Part shown: positions 7,910 to 16,542 of the stretch, piece by piece
Layout of the letters: each line of letters begins with the position of its first letter
How positions within the stretch are numbered: position 1 is the stretch's first letter
Source of the DNA: a virus
Length of the DNA stretch: 24,844 nt
Reading direction: 5' to 3' (one strand)
IMG/VR virus record: IMGVR_UViG_3300046003_004866
Span: 1-24,844 of that record
Made by a program: the position numbers and the translations under genes
The notes under the pieces: generated by a model
Told to the model about the DNA's origin: nothing
Seen by the model: only the letters and a program-made list of their open reading frames with translations
Databases searched by the model: none

Positions 7910-10875
7910 TATTCGCAAATTAAAGTTATATCAATACCAACGTTTATCACCAATGTACTATCATATGTATTTTCATTGTTGCAAGCAAAATCAACAAAAG
8001 TAACATTGTTATTGTTTGGTAAAGAATAATTTATATCATATTTGGTCACCCCTTCTAATCCTGTTAAAACTGCTGAATTCCAAGCAGAACTAGTAGGAAC
8101 ATCATCACTACCCAAACCATTATAAAACTCAACTTTGGATACTATTGTATTATTTAATATTATTTCAACATACCAAGTTGTCAATACATTATCACTAGAA
8201 CATGTATCACTAAAATCAAGTTTTGCCTCTGAAATACTATCACCCAAAATATCATTAAATGATTTTGATGGATAAACTAGAAGATTAATATTATTTTTAT
8301 CGCATATATCTTTAAATATTGGTGAAGTGATATACTCGTCTCCATCTGCAATTGATGTTAAACCAAATACCACAACACCATTGCCTGTTGTTATCACTTG
8401 TGGTGATGTTCCTCCAGTTATACTAAATCTTTTATATGCATATTTTTGTCTATGAAATGGTGAATTCTCATATTTAACACCCCCCATCCATAATGTTGTT
8501 GCTGGAATCATTTGTTCAACAAGATTAATCCAATTTGGGTTAATCCCATTCACATATTCAATTAATTTATCATAAGTATATTGATTGGTATCAATATTAT
8601 TAGTTATCTTTGCTTCAATATATTTCCAAAATATGGATTGTAATACTGGATATCCCCCGGTTTTACCATCTGTGATGTATAACCTATTCCTAACATTAAT
8701 CATATCATTTGCAAAAGTTTGAGCAAATTCAAAAAATGATTTTGATTTTGGTTGTGGATTAATTATGGTTGAATCTGTTCCCCCAGTTGTAGGATAAGGA
8801 TATGTTAATCCAGATTGCGGAATTGGGTAATCCTTTTCTCTTGATTGAACCCATATATCATAAAGCAATCCTTGTGCTGGATTTAAAAATAAACTAACAT
8901 TTTTTACATTTAACAATAATCTCTCATCTGGTAAAGTATAATAAGCATTATAATCCCCATCAGATGAATTTCTTAATAATAAATTAGAACTATTCCAAGA
9001 TTTTTTATTATCAATAACTTTCTCCAAACTAAACCCCTCATCAATGTATGGAAATTTCCTTAACCTATCCAAATATTTTTCACCATACGTTAATTTCTCA
9101 AATTCAACCCCATAAGTTATTTCAGTCCCAACTTGCCTTCTGGTATTAACTTGTAAACTTCTATGTTCAGGAGTTAATTGATACCAACCTGCCCCCATCT
9201 GAAAGAAAAAATCATCTGTTTCTTTTATCTGTGGATAACCTGTTGTCACATCAAGGGGGTAATTAACTTTAGTGGTATTTACAATTCTGGTATTTGCTGT
9301 AAATGCACTATATGTTCTACCTGAAAGTGGATATGTTGTACTTAATACAATTGGATCATTATCAATATATGACCCAGTATTAATTTTAACTAATTCAGAA
9401 TTAAATTTATCTAAATTTATTTTTTGGTCAGCCAAATAAATATGTTCATTAAATTCTATTAATGCATCTGGTATGCCAAATAATTTAAGAATAAACTCAA
9501 TGGATTTTCTTGTCCCCTTGGATTTGAAAAGGTAAAATGAATTTATAACCAAATTTCTATAAAAAGAATAGTTTAATTCTAATGGAGTTTGTGAACGATT
9601 ATATGCTGGAAATTTAAAATCACTATTATTTCCAAATAAAGATTCAACTAAAGTCTGATCCGTTATAAATTGGAAATTCTCTGCCCAACCTAATGTATTT
9701 GCCAAATTTGATAATAATTGTGATGGTATATCATTTTTTGGGGTATAATTAACAGAATTCATAAAAGCAAGAGAATCAATAAACTTCTTAACTTCATCAA
9801 AACTTCTACCATATATCTGTAAAACACTTTCAACCCTTCTGTCAAATGTATCAAATTCTTTCAAAGAGTCTGAAACCAAAAATCTTGAAATTAAATTTGT
9901 CCTAACACTATCAAAGTATTCTGCAATTTCTTGTAATTCATTTATATAATTGGTGAAACTTGAACTTGAAATGTCAATATTCCAAATACCATCTAATGGA
10001 AATGTAATATCCCTATTATATACCAAAAATTCCCCATTGATATTTTCTTCTGGGACTTGTAAAGTCATAGTATATTTTGGTATGGATATGGTATTTAGCA
10101 TATATTGCTCAATCTCATCAAAATCAGTTTTTAATACCAAATTATACAAATAATCATTTGGCTTGATGATATAAGAATCAACTGATTGAGAACCCCCAGA
10201 AAATGGATTACCTTCAACAATAATCTTTAACACCCCAGTATTAAGATTATTTGATTTATCCAAATTTAACAAGGGATAATTTACCCCATTTAATTGCAAA
10301 TCATAATCCAAATAAAATTTTGATAAATTTCTATATTCTGAAATAGCAATTTCCCTAGATTTTATATTAGTTTCAGCATTTTTAGAAAAATCAATTCCAA
10401 ATGGGTTATATATTTTTTCAATATTTATATCAAATTCAGTTTCATTTAAAACTTGGTCATATAAAATATTTGTTGCTGTATATCCTGTACTAAAATTAAT
10501 ATCATATAAATTTATATCAATTGATGCTGGATAATAATTTATTATTTTTGTTATAGATACTGAAAATCTTTTTGCCAATGATCCATATAAGGTAAACCCC
10601 ATAACTTGGGTCAAATCATAGTTGGGGTAAACATTTAATTCCTTTGAAACTAATTCCCTAAAACTACTATTATTATCAATACTTAAAGATTCAAGAGTTA
10701 TTGGATTACTAAATGAATTAACATATAAAGTAATAGGGGCATCATCTGTTATGGATGACCTAAACTCAAAAGTTCCAAGCGTTAACCCCCCTCCTTCAGT
10801 AACTTGAAGTCCAACAATATTATCAAAAACTCCAACCCCACTACCAGGTGAATCTGTTATAATTATTTTTGGCAT
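7909..10875 (-). CDS. Large baseplate/tail protein with gpI-like segment
   Basis: A 988-residue structural protein. About residues 338-482 resemble the P2 tail protein I family, a baseplate wedge component also related to part of T4 gp7: a helical stretch (FDTFDRRVESVLQIYG, SQLLSNLANTLGW) followed by NLVINSFYLFKSKGTRKSIE and ILKLFGIP, the typical 'R--LI--S---K-KGT--AI---L--FG-P' signature. The N-terminal 330 residues and the C-terminal half are unassigned; the end (about 890-988) is beta-rich and could be an adhesin-like domain. Its start overlaps the upstream stop by one base (TAATG), and its own stop overlaps the next gene in the same way. As in W-J-I baseplate modules, it should link the wedge to the fibres, though here seven genes separate it from gp6. 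The assignment rests on motif recognition. Confidence 0.75.
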   Translation of the reverse strand: MPKIIITDSPGSGVGVFDNIVGLQVTEGGGLTLGTFEFRSSITDDAPITLYVNSFSNPITLESLSIDNNSSFRELVSKELNVYPNYDLTQVMGFTLYGSLAKRFSVSITKIINYYPASIDINLYDINFSTGYTATNILYDQVLNETEFDINIEKIYNPFGIDFSKNAETNIKSREIAISEYRNLSKFYLDYDLQLNGVNYPLLNLDKSNNLNTGVLKIIVEGNPFSGGSQSVDSYIIKPNDYLYNLVLKTDFDEIEQYMLNTISIPKYTMTLQVPEENINGEFLVYNRDITFPLDGIWNIDISSSSFTNYINELQEIAEYFDSVRTNLISRFLVSDSLKEFDTFDRRVESVLQIYGRSFDEVKKFIDSLAFMNSVNYTPKNDIPSQLLSNLANTLGWAENFQFITDQTLVESLFGNNSDFKFPAYNRSQTPLELNYSFYRNLVINSFYLFKSKGTRKSIEFILKLFGIPDALIEFNEHIYLADQKINLDKFNSELVKINTGSYIDNDPIVLSTTYPLSGRTYSAFTANTRIVNTTKVNYPLDVTTGYPQIKETDDFFFQMGAGWYQLTPEHRSLQVNTRRQVGTEITYGVEFEKLTYGEKYLDRLRKFPYIDEGFSLEKVIDNKKSWNSSNLLLRNSSDGDYNAYYTLPDERLLLNVKNVSLFLNPAQGLLYDIWVQSREKDYPIPQSGLTYPYPTTGGTDSTIINPQPKSKSFFEFAQTFANDMINVRNRLYITDGKTGGYPVLQSIFWKYIEAKITNNIDTNQYTYDKLIEYVNGINPNWINLVEQMIPATTLWMGGVKYENSPFHRQKYAYKRFSITGGTSPQVITTGNGVVVFGLTSIADGDEYITSPIFKDICDKNNINLLVYPSKSFNDILGDSISEAKLDFSDTCSSDNVLTTWYVEIILNNTIVSKVEFYNGLGSDDVPTSSAWNSAVLTGLEGVTKYDINYSLPNNNNVTFVDFACNNENTYDSTLVINVGIDITLICE

Positions 10876-11768
10876 TATTCTAGTATATTATCTAAATTTT
10901 TACTTATGTCAACATCATCCCCCCTATCTTGTCTAACTTCATATAATAAATTAGTAAATTGGTTTCTAACTTCAAATAAATTATATTGTTTGTAAATATT
11001 ATTTGCTGTATCATATAAAGTATAGATACCATCTTCAACTGATTTAGTTTGGTTGCCAAATAAACCAATTGCCAATGTGGATATATCATGTTCAACCATT
11101 TCAATTTCAAGCGTTGTGGGGTTGAAATAACTATTTGTTATAATAATTTCTTGATTTGGCTGCCCAATAAATGGAACTGCATTGGTTTTGTTTGAAGGTG
11201 AACTACTTGGTGATAATGTTAAAAACACCAAATTAGTGTCATTATCAACATATCTATATCTAATTGATTTTACACTAGTATTTACTTCATTTGTCACTAT
11301 GGGTTCACAAAAAAAAGATGATGTAACTATTCTAAAGAAATTTGGAACTTTTTGTTTATTATTTAAATATTCAACACGATACCCAACCAACTCTTGGGGT
11401 GATGCAAATTTATTTCTAAAGTCTGCTGGAACATTATCCAAATTGATAACAATCCCCTTAACATTAGGAAGAGCACTTAACACCCCACAATCAGTAATTT
11501 TTGTTCTAATTTGTGCTGGTCTTAAATAAACAGTATAATAACCCAATGCATTAAATTCTGTTGCTGGTAATGTTAACTTATATAAACCCCCCAATAATTC
11601 AACATTATTTGCATCCTCAAAATAAGGGGTCAAAATATCAGTTGCTGATAATTTTTTTTGCACAATTGTTTCACTCTGATCCCTGGTTGGGGAGTAAACC
11701 ATTATAATCTCAACATCTTCAGGATTTACATCACTAGGTCTAACCGTGCCATATGTACCAATTGCCAT
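10875..11768 (-). CDS. Putative virion structural protein of unknown family
   Basis: This 297-residue protein is not recognised. It starts MAIGTYGTVRPSDVNPEDVEIIMVY, has no membrane segment or signal peptide, is mixed alpha/beta with a Ser-rich stretch (LSPSSSPSN) near residue 190, and ends in an acidic region (DRGDDVDISKNLDN). It opens a new transcription unit after a 35-base gap that carries an exact TATTTATA element, and it is coupled by TAATG to the gpI-like gene. Its place immediately before the gpI-like protein suggests a baseplate or tail-adaptor component. The leader is A-rich with no Shine-Dalgarno sequence. Confidence 0.65.
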   Translation of the reverse strand: MAIGTYGTVRPSDVNPEDVEIIMVYSPTRDQSETIVQKKLSATDILTPYFEDANNVELLGGLYKLTLPATEFNALGYYTVYLRPAQIRTKITDCGVLSALPNVKGIVINLDNVPADFRNKFASPQELVGYRVEYLNNKQKVPNFFRIVTSSFFCEPIVTNEVNTSVKSIRYRYVDNDTNLVFLTLSPSSSPSNKTNAVPFIGQPNQEIIITNSYFNPTTLEIEMVEHDISTLAIGLFGNQTKSVEDGIYTLYDTANNIYKQYNLFEVRNQFTNLLYEVRQDRGDDVDISKNLDNILE

Positions 11769-11786
11769 AATTTTTTTTTATATTAA

Positions 11787-11794
11787 TATAAATA
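11787..11794 (-). promoter_or_regulatory. Candidate phage promoter element (TATTTATA) of the 297-residue gene
   Basis: An exact TATTTATA on the minus strand, 18 bases before ATG 11768, inside the 35-base gap between two structural units. The leader after it is a long A-tract. Confidence 0.4.
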
Positions 11795-11803
11795 GTTTAT
11801 TCT

Positions 11804-12835
11804 TTATTTATTTGTTAAATTAAAATATCCATATCCATATTTTTCCATATCTAACAAAGTTCTCACCTCACCAAGTCTTTGAACTCTTTCATATCCAGAA
11901 TTTTTCCCCCTCTCAATAAAAACATTTGAAAAAATTTGAACATCAGAAACGCTCTTCATTAATAAATCATTTTTAACAATTGGACTTGGGTATATTGGCT
12001 CTTTTTTAATATTTGTTTTAAATATTGTTATTCCATTTTGATAATCAATATAATCAATATTGCTAATGGTATATGCTGTGAAAATGGTTTCTTTAATTTC
12101 TGTTAATTTTCCCTCAAAACCATTTTTATTTACCAACTTACCAACTTTAAATTCATCTTTACCATAAATAGCCAAATCATTTAATCTTGATTTTGTATAA
12201 CCAGACACATCAACTGAACTAACATCATTGTATGAATATTTTTTTAATCCAGTATCCCCTGTGAAGATATAATCATAATTTATATTAGTATTCTTCCAAG
12301 GACCAGCATTTGGTATATATGATGTTGTGCCAAATGGATTTGATATGGTAGCTAATTTAAATGGTTTTTTTATTGTCTTACTGACAATGTTTGAACCAAA
12401 ATTATTTCTTTGTGTTAATGTTAAAGTAAATTCCCCATCTGATTTGGTATAAGTATGGCACAATTTAGGAGATATCATTTGTTCAATTTGCCCATCACCC
12501 CAATCTATCAAATAAGTAGAATCCAATGTTGATGTCTTAACTATTGAGGTATTTGAAACACAAATTCTACTATCATTTTCCCCAGAAAATACAAAGTTTG
12601 TTGCAACATCTTTTTGTGTTATTGCACCATCAAATTCTGAATAATACCCCATATCAACAATATCTTGCGTTAACAAAATAGGAATTGTTAATCCTGTTAA
12701 TGTTGATGCCCCATTTGTCCCACCTGATAAAATATTTGTCATACCAGTATAAACGCCAATTGTCTTACCACTATAATCAAAGTATTTAATTAATGATGAT
12801 ACCGACTCAGGGGATATTTTAATTTTATATATCAT
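11804..12835 (-). CDS. Structural protein with PKD-like domain
   Basis: A 343-residue protein. Residues about 85-155 carry a PKD-like signature: YLIDWGDGQIEQ, followed by HTYTKSDGEFTLTLT, the 'DWGDG ... HTY--G-ftv-lt' pattern of Ig-like PKD domains found in many bacterial surface proteins. The N-terminal 80 residues (SSLIKYFDYSGKTIGVYTG) and the C-terminal half (residues 160-343) are unassigned. The gene overlaps the upstream one by four bases (ATGA) and is the last in its unit before a promoter-bearing gap. There is no signal peptide. A role as fibre or baseplate decoration is inferred from the locus; PKD domains often mediate protein or carbohydrate contacts. Confidence 0.65.
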   Translation of the reverse strand: MIYKIKISPESVSSLIKYFDYSGKTIGVYTGMTNILSGGTNGASTLTGLTIPILLTQDIVDMGYYSEFDGAITQKDVATNFVFSGENDSRICVSNTSIVKTSTLDSTYLIDWGDGQIEQMISPKLCHTYTKSDGEFTLTLTQRNNFGSNIVSKTIKKPFKLATISNPFGTTSYIPNAGPWKNTNINYDYIFTGDTGLKKYSYNDVSSVDVSGYTKSRLNDLAIYGKDEFKVGKLVNKNGFEGKLTEIKETIFTAYTISNIDYIDYQNGITIFKTNIKKEPIYPSPIVKNDLLMKSVSDVQIFSNVFIERGKNSGYERVQRLGEVRTLLDMEKYGYGYFNLTNK

Positions 12836-13422
12836 TTTCTGCTTATATATTCATACCATAAAATTGGTGATCCAGAAATACCAATCCTATTATCTTTTTT
12901 AATATCAAAATATTCATATGTCTTATTATCATAATCCAATTTTAATTTATAATGAAAATCAAAAACTTCATTTAAATTATATCTATCACTCAAATTTGAA
13001 TCCCCTTGGCAAATATTTGACATTCTTTTAACCATTCCAGTTTTACCATTGAAAAATGTTGCACTAACATAAAAAGTATCAAGATTAAATATTGTCTTAT
13101 CCCTTAACCAATAAATATAAAAACCCTCTGTATTAATGTCGTGATCCAAATAATACTCTGGAATTATTAAATTATTTGATTGAATTCCATTGCTGGCTTG
13201 TAATATAGTTGTAAAATATAATTTTTGCGATTTACTAAAAGGGGTGTCATAATAATCTAATTTGAAAAATGAATTATTAAAACTATTTGTATTAAATCTT
13301 ACATCATTTTCAATATATCCATTATTTGGGGTCAAATACGTTGTCTTCCAATTTATATTATTGGTAATATCAATTCCTTGTAAAAAATTAAATTTTATAT
13401 TTAAACTATAATCTGTTGCCAT
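12832..13422 (-). CDS. Hypothetical tail-locus protein
   Basis: A 196-residue protein I do not recognise. It is rich in Asn, Tyr, Phe and Asp, with alternating hydrophobic stretches suggesting a beta-sandwich (YLTPNNGYIENDVRF, FYIYWLRDKTIFN, VFDFHYKLKLDYD). One Cys is visible (NICQGD). It starts five bases after the FISUMP gene stop and its TGA overlaps the next ATG (ATGA), so it is part of the same coupled unit. No signal peptide or membrane segment is present. It may be an adaptor or chaperone for neighbouring fibre proteins, but nothing in the sequence decides this. Confidence 0.6.
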   Translation of the reverse strand: MATDYSLNIKFNFLQGIDITNNINWKTTYLTPNNGYIENDVRFNTNSFNNSFFKLDYYDTPFSKSQKLYFTTILQASNGIQSNNLIIPEYYLDHDINTEGFYIYWLRDKTIFNLDTFYVSATFFNGKTGMVKRMSNICQGDSNLSDRYNLNEVFDFHYKLKLDYDNKTYEYFDIKKDNRIGISGSPILWYEYISRK

Positions 13423-13426
13423 TATA

Positions 13427-14332
13427 TTAATTTTTTATACATCTAACCGAATACCCATTGTTTTTATCATCACATTGGAAATCCAAATTATTATTATTAT
13501 ATTTTAATTGAATTATTTTGGCAAAATTAACAATACATCCAGTTGTTGTATTAGTCCAAAAAGTACCCGTTTCCCCAAAGAAATTAAAATTACCATTATA
13601 CACTCTTCTACCTGCTGGATAACCACTAAATCCACTAGTATTTGTTGCCCCATCATTTGGGCTATCCCACCATACAACTCCTTCTGTTTTCATCTTCCCA
13701 CCTGAAATACTATTACCCCCCAGATATGTGGATAAAGTTGCATAGTCAGCCAATGTGGGAACTCTATACTCGGTTGGACATAGATTAGTTGTTGCATAAA
13801 AATTATACAAATACCCAAAACAATTATCAATATTATTATTATTATATGCACAATAAGCACCAATTGTTAAATTACTCCAAGTTGTACTATTAGTTACATT
13901 TGGAATATCAGCACCATTATTATACCTTGTTGTTCTTAAATTTTCTGTAAACCAAGTTTGTGTTCCAATGGTAGCTGTACCATAATAATTCCCATCCAAA
14001 TCTGTAACATAAGTTGTACCAGAACAAGTATTGACACTTATCAAAACACCACTTGAATTAATATTGAATACCGTACCCTTTGTACTGCTAACATACCAAC
14101 CTTCAGGTAATATCTCATAACCAGTATCTGTCCCAATGTAAATAATATCATTAATCTCTATTCTCTGTGGAGTTCTTTGGTTTGTCACATATAACTTATC
14201 ACAATCCCCCACACAAGTTGTTGGTATTGTTGTGCAAAATATTGAATTACAAGCATCACCACTAGTTGCATGATTAAACCAACTTGAACATCCACTACCA
14301 GGTGTTGGCGCATATACGTTAAATTCACTCAT
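13427..14332 (-). CDS. FISUMP-domain protein in the tail locus
   Basis: A 301-residue protein. Residues about 105-301 match the FISUMP (Fibrobacter succinogenes major paralogous) domain: VTDLDGNYYGTATIGTQTW, FTENLRTTRYNNG, CPTEYRVPTLADYATL, the GYPAGRR and GTFWTNT segments and the final NNGYSVRCIKN. FISUMP proteins are abundant in Fibrobacter and Bacteroidota, and I recall them as having a C-type-lectin-like/FGE-like fold. The N-terminal 100 residues are Cys-rich (GCSSWF, DACNSIFC, TCVGDC) and may attach the domain to the virion. The C-terminal 50 residues are Asn-rich, as in domains used for ligand binding. The ATG lies one base after the preceding stop. No signal peptide is present. Receptor binding is inferred from fold and neighbours. 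Confidence 0.85.
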   Translation of the reverse strand: MSEFNVYAPTPGSGCSSWFNHATSGDACNSIFCTTIPTTCVGDCDKLYVTNQRTPQRIEINDIIYIGTDTGYEILPEGWYVSSTKGTVFNINSSGVLISVNTCSGTTYVTDLDGNYYGTATIGTQTWFTENLRTTRYNNGADIPNVTNSTTWSNLTIGAYCAYNNNNIDNCFGYLYNFYATTNLCPTEYRVPTLADYATLSTYLGGNSISGGKMKTEGVVWWDSPNDGATNTSGFSGYPAGRRVYNGNFNFFGETGTFWTNTTTGCIVNFAKIIQLKYNNNNLDFQCDDKNNGYSVRCIKN

Positions 14333-14333
14333 A

Positions 14334-14894
14334 TTAATTTGAATTACAATTTTGATTGAATACTATTAGATTATTTGATGAATAATATCTTAATTCCGTT
14401 GCTGATGGTGTTGGCGTCATTGTTGGAGTTGTTGTATTTGTTGGTGTTATTGAAGTTGTTGGTGTTATGGTTGGTGTTATTGATGGTGTTATTGAAGTTG
14501 TTGGTGTTATAGTTGGTGTTATTGATGGGGTTGGTGTAAATGTTGGTGTAGCAGATGCTGATGGTTGTATAGTTGGTGTAACTGATGGTGTTGGTGTATA
14601 TGTTGGTGTTGTCGTATTGGTTGGTGTTACAGTAGAGGTCATAGTTGGGGTTGGTGTTGGGGTTGGTGTTGGTGTTGGCGATGCTGACACTGGAATTGGA
14701 GGAAAATATCCCTTATGTTGAAATCTAACTATCTCGTAATCTATCTTATCATTTATTGCATTGCTAATTATTGTATCTTCATATTGTTCAATAACATCAT
14801 CTTGACCTAAATTTTCCACATTAATACTAACAGGAATGCTTATGGTTAAATCATTAACATTTGGTAATCTTAATTTATATTTATTCACACTCAT
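14334..14894 (-). CDS. Thr-Pro stalk protein
   Basis: A 186-residue protein starting at ATG 14894; a TTG at 14897 is less likely. Residues 1-65 are a small N-terminal domain ([19 protein letters not shown] ... HKGYFPP), 68-163 a long Thr-Pro/Ser-Pro stalk ([20 protein letters not shown] and so on), and the last 20 residues a short tail ([17 protein letters not shown]). The start overlaps the 553-residue gene by 14 bases and the stop is one base from the FISUMP gene. This gives the order base domain, stalk, then FISUMP as a separate polypeptide, so the stalk protein could carry or space the FISUMP protein. That pairing is inference. No signal peptide. Confidence 0.7.
   Translation of the reverse strand: MSVNKYKLRLPNVNDLTISIPVSINVENLGQDDVIEQYEDTIISNAINDKIDYEIVRFQHKGYFPPIPVSASPTPTPTPTPTPTMTSTVTPTNTTTPTYTPTPSVTPTIQPSASATPTFTPTPSITPTITPTTSITPSITPTITPTTSITPTNTTTPTMTPTPSATELRYYSSNNLIVFNQNCNSN
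14404..14690 (-). repeat. Thr-Pro codon repeat tract
   Basis: A degenerate tract of Thr-Pro, Ser-Pro and Ile-Thr-Pro codons encodes the stalk of the 186-residue protein. The same codon motif recurs in tracts near 3726-3905, 4740-4945 and 5420-5460. Confidence 0.8.
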
Positions 14895-16542
14895 CAATAA
14901 TAGGTTTTACAACAACACCGCTCCCATCATTTAATAATGAATTAAAATCATACCCAGAAGTATCTGGTATTAATTTGAATATTACATCTGAAAATGGATA
15001 AAATGTATCATTAACATATGGGTAATTAACCCCATTTGAATTCTCATCAAAAAAACCAACACTATAAATATCTCTCCACCTAAATTGGGCATCAAATTTT
15101 GAATAGAATGCATAGCTTGGGATGTTATCTTTTGATGTTAAACCAACTGATTCAACATAATTTGAAAATACCTTTAATGTCATTCTATTATGTGGCTTAT
15201 AATAATATCCTGACTTATTATTATCATAACCAGCAACCCTAAAAACACTTTCATTATGTTTTATTTTATAATAAAAATCTGAAATAACAATCTCCTCTTG
15301 ATTATATTCATTATATTCACAAAAATCACCATCAAATTCATTGGGGGGATTGTAATAATAAAAATTTGATTTTGCGTCATCTGAATATGATATTGCCATA
15401 ATATTGCTATTGGATAATGTGTTGCTATCATCCCACCAATCACTAACTGACTCACTTCTATTAAAATCCCAGCCTTGTTTCATTGGTTTATTTTTTGATG
15501 CAAAAAACCCAGAATACCCTTTAAATAAAATTGTTAAATATAATTCAGTTAAAGGTCTGTTTCTATTATCAACAATTCCTTCAATATCAATTTCATCCTG
15601 TATGGTAAAATTATATGATTTATTTGAACCTATTCTTTTTGTTGGGAATTTATTATTATTATCATCATAACTTAATGTTTCTATCCCATCATAAATACCA
15701 GATTGAAATCCTGCTTTTGTGGCAACAACTCTATCACCCCCTTTTATAACTTTGTGTTTTCTAATATAATATTTTGAAATGGTTTCACCGCTATTGGCAC
15801 TATTTGTAACACGCCTTAATGTTCCATATACATTTCCTTTTATTTTATCATTAATGTTAATGATGTTAATTATAGTCTTTTCAGAATTAAAAGAACCATC
15901 ACCAAATGATAATATATTATGCAAAGATTCATTATTACCAATTTTAATCATCACACTCTCCCCTAAATTCAAATTATGATTTAATCCACAAATAATTTTT
16001 GTCACATTAAAACCATTAATTGTTATATTTTCAGAAACAAATGGAATGCCATCACCAGCAACCCATTCAAAATCTTTTCCCTTAAAACCAATATTTAATA
16101 TCTTTTTATTATCTTCAGAAGATGGATAAGTTAAATAATAATTCCAATTATATGTAAATGCACTAATGCTTTCAAAACCAAAAGCAGTTGTTGTTTTTGG
16201 TCTAAAAAAATCAAACTCATAAGATTGTAATAACCCCTTTCTAACATTTTTAGATTGAATGATTAATGAAGATTTTAATGGATAAATTAATTCATCTTCA
16301 TATTTGGTTGTTGTTGTTCCAGAATATATATTATTATATAAATAACTTATGTTATAAACTGGTCGTATCTTAAATGATGCACTCTTCTCCTTCTCATACA
16401 ATTCCTTTAAATCTATGTTAACACTTCTATCAAATTCAATTAATTCTTTGGATGAATTAACAAGGTCAACTGATATTTGTGAATCAATTTCATCCCCAAT
16501 CTTATTTCTATAAATGCTTGGTACTATAATATAGTTATTCAT
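14881..16542 (-). CDS. Putative baseplate/tail structural protein, family unknown
   Basis: A 553-residue protein not recognised by motif. It is rich in Asn, Tyr, Ser and Asp with long stretches of probable beta structure; no signal peptide, membrane segment or catalytic motif is visible. The start ([18 protein letters not shown]) overlaps the end of the 1,700-residue gene by eight bases, and its end overlaps the Thr-Pro stalk gene by 14 bases, so the three are translationally linked. Position directly after the giant structural protein and before the stalk/FISUMP pair suggests an attachment or wedge-periphery component. Function is inference from synteny. Confidence 0.65.
   Translation of the reverse strand: MNNYIIVPSIYRNKIGDEIDSQISVDLVNSSKELIEFDRSVNIDLKELYEKEKSASFKIRPVYNISYLYNNIYSGTTTTKYEDELIYPLKSSLIIQSKNVRKGLLQSYEFDFFRPKTTTAFGFESISAFTYNWNYYLTYPSSEDNKKILNIGFKGKDFEWVAGDGIPFVSENITINGFNVTKIICGLNHNLNLGESVMIKIGNNESLHNILSFGDGSFNSEKTIINIININDKIKGNVYGTLRRVTNSANSGETISKYYIRKHKVIKGGDRVVATKAGFQSGIYDGIETLSYDDNNNKFPTKRIGSNKSYNFTIQDEIDIEGIVDNRNRPLTELYLTILFKGYSGFFASKNKPMKQGWDFNRSESVSDWWDDSNTLSNSNIMAISYSDDAKSNFYYYNPPNEFDGDFCEYNEYNQEEIVISDFYYKIKHNESVFRVAGYDNNKSGYYYKPHNRMTLKVFSNYVESVGLTSKDNIPSYAFYSKFDAQFRWRDIYSVGFFDENSNGVNYPYVNDTFYPFSDVIFKLIPDTSGYDFNSLLNDGSGVVVKPIIDECE

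Noticed and set aside
13427-14332. Complete diversity-generating retroelement
   Set aside because: No reverse transcriptase, template repeat or GC-rich IMH-like site is visible in the window; only a possible target protein is present.
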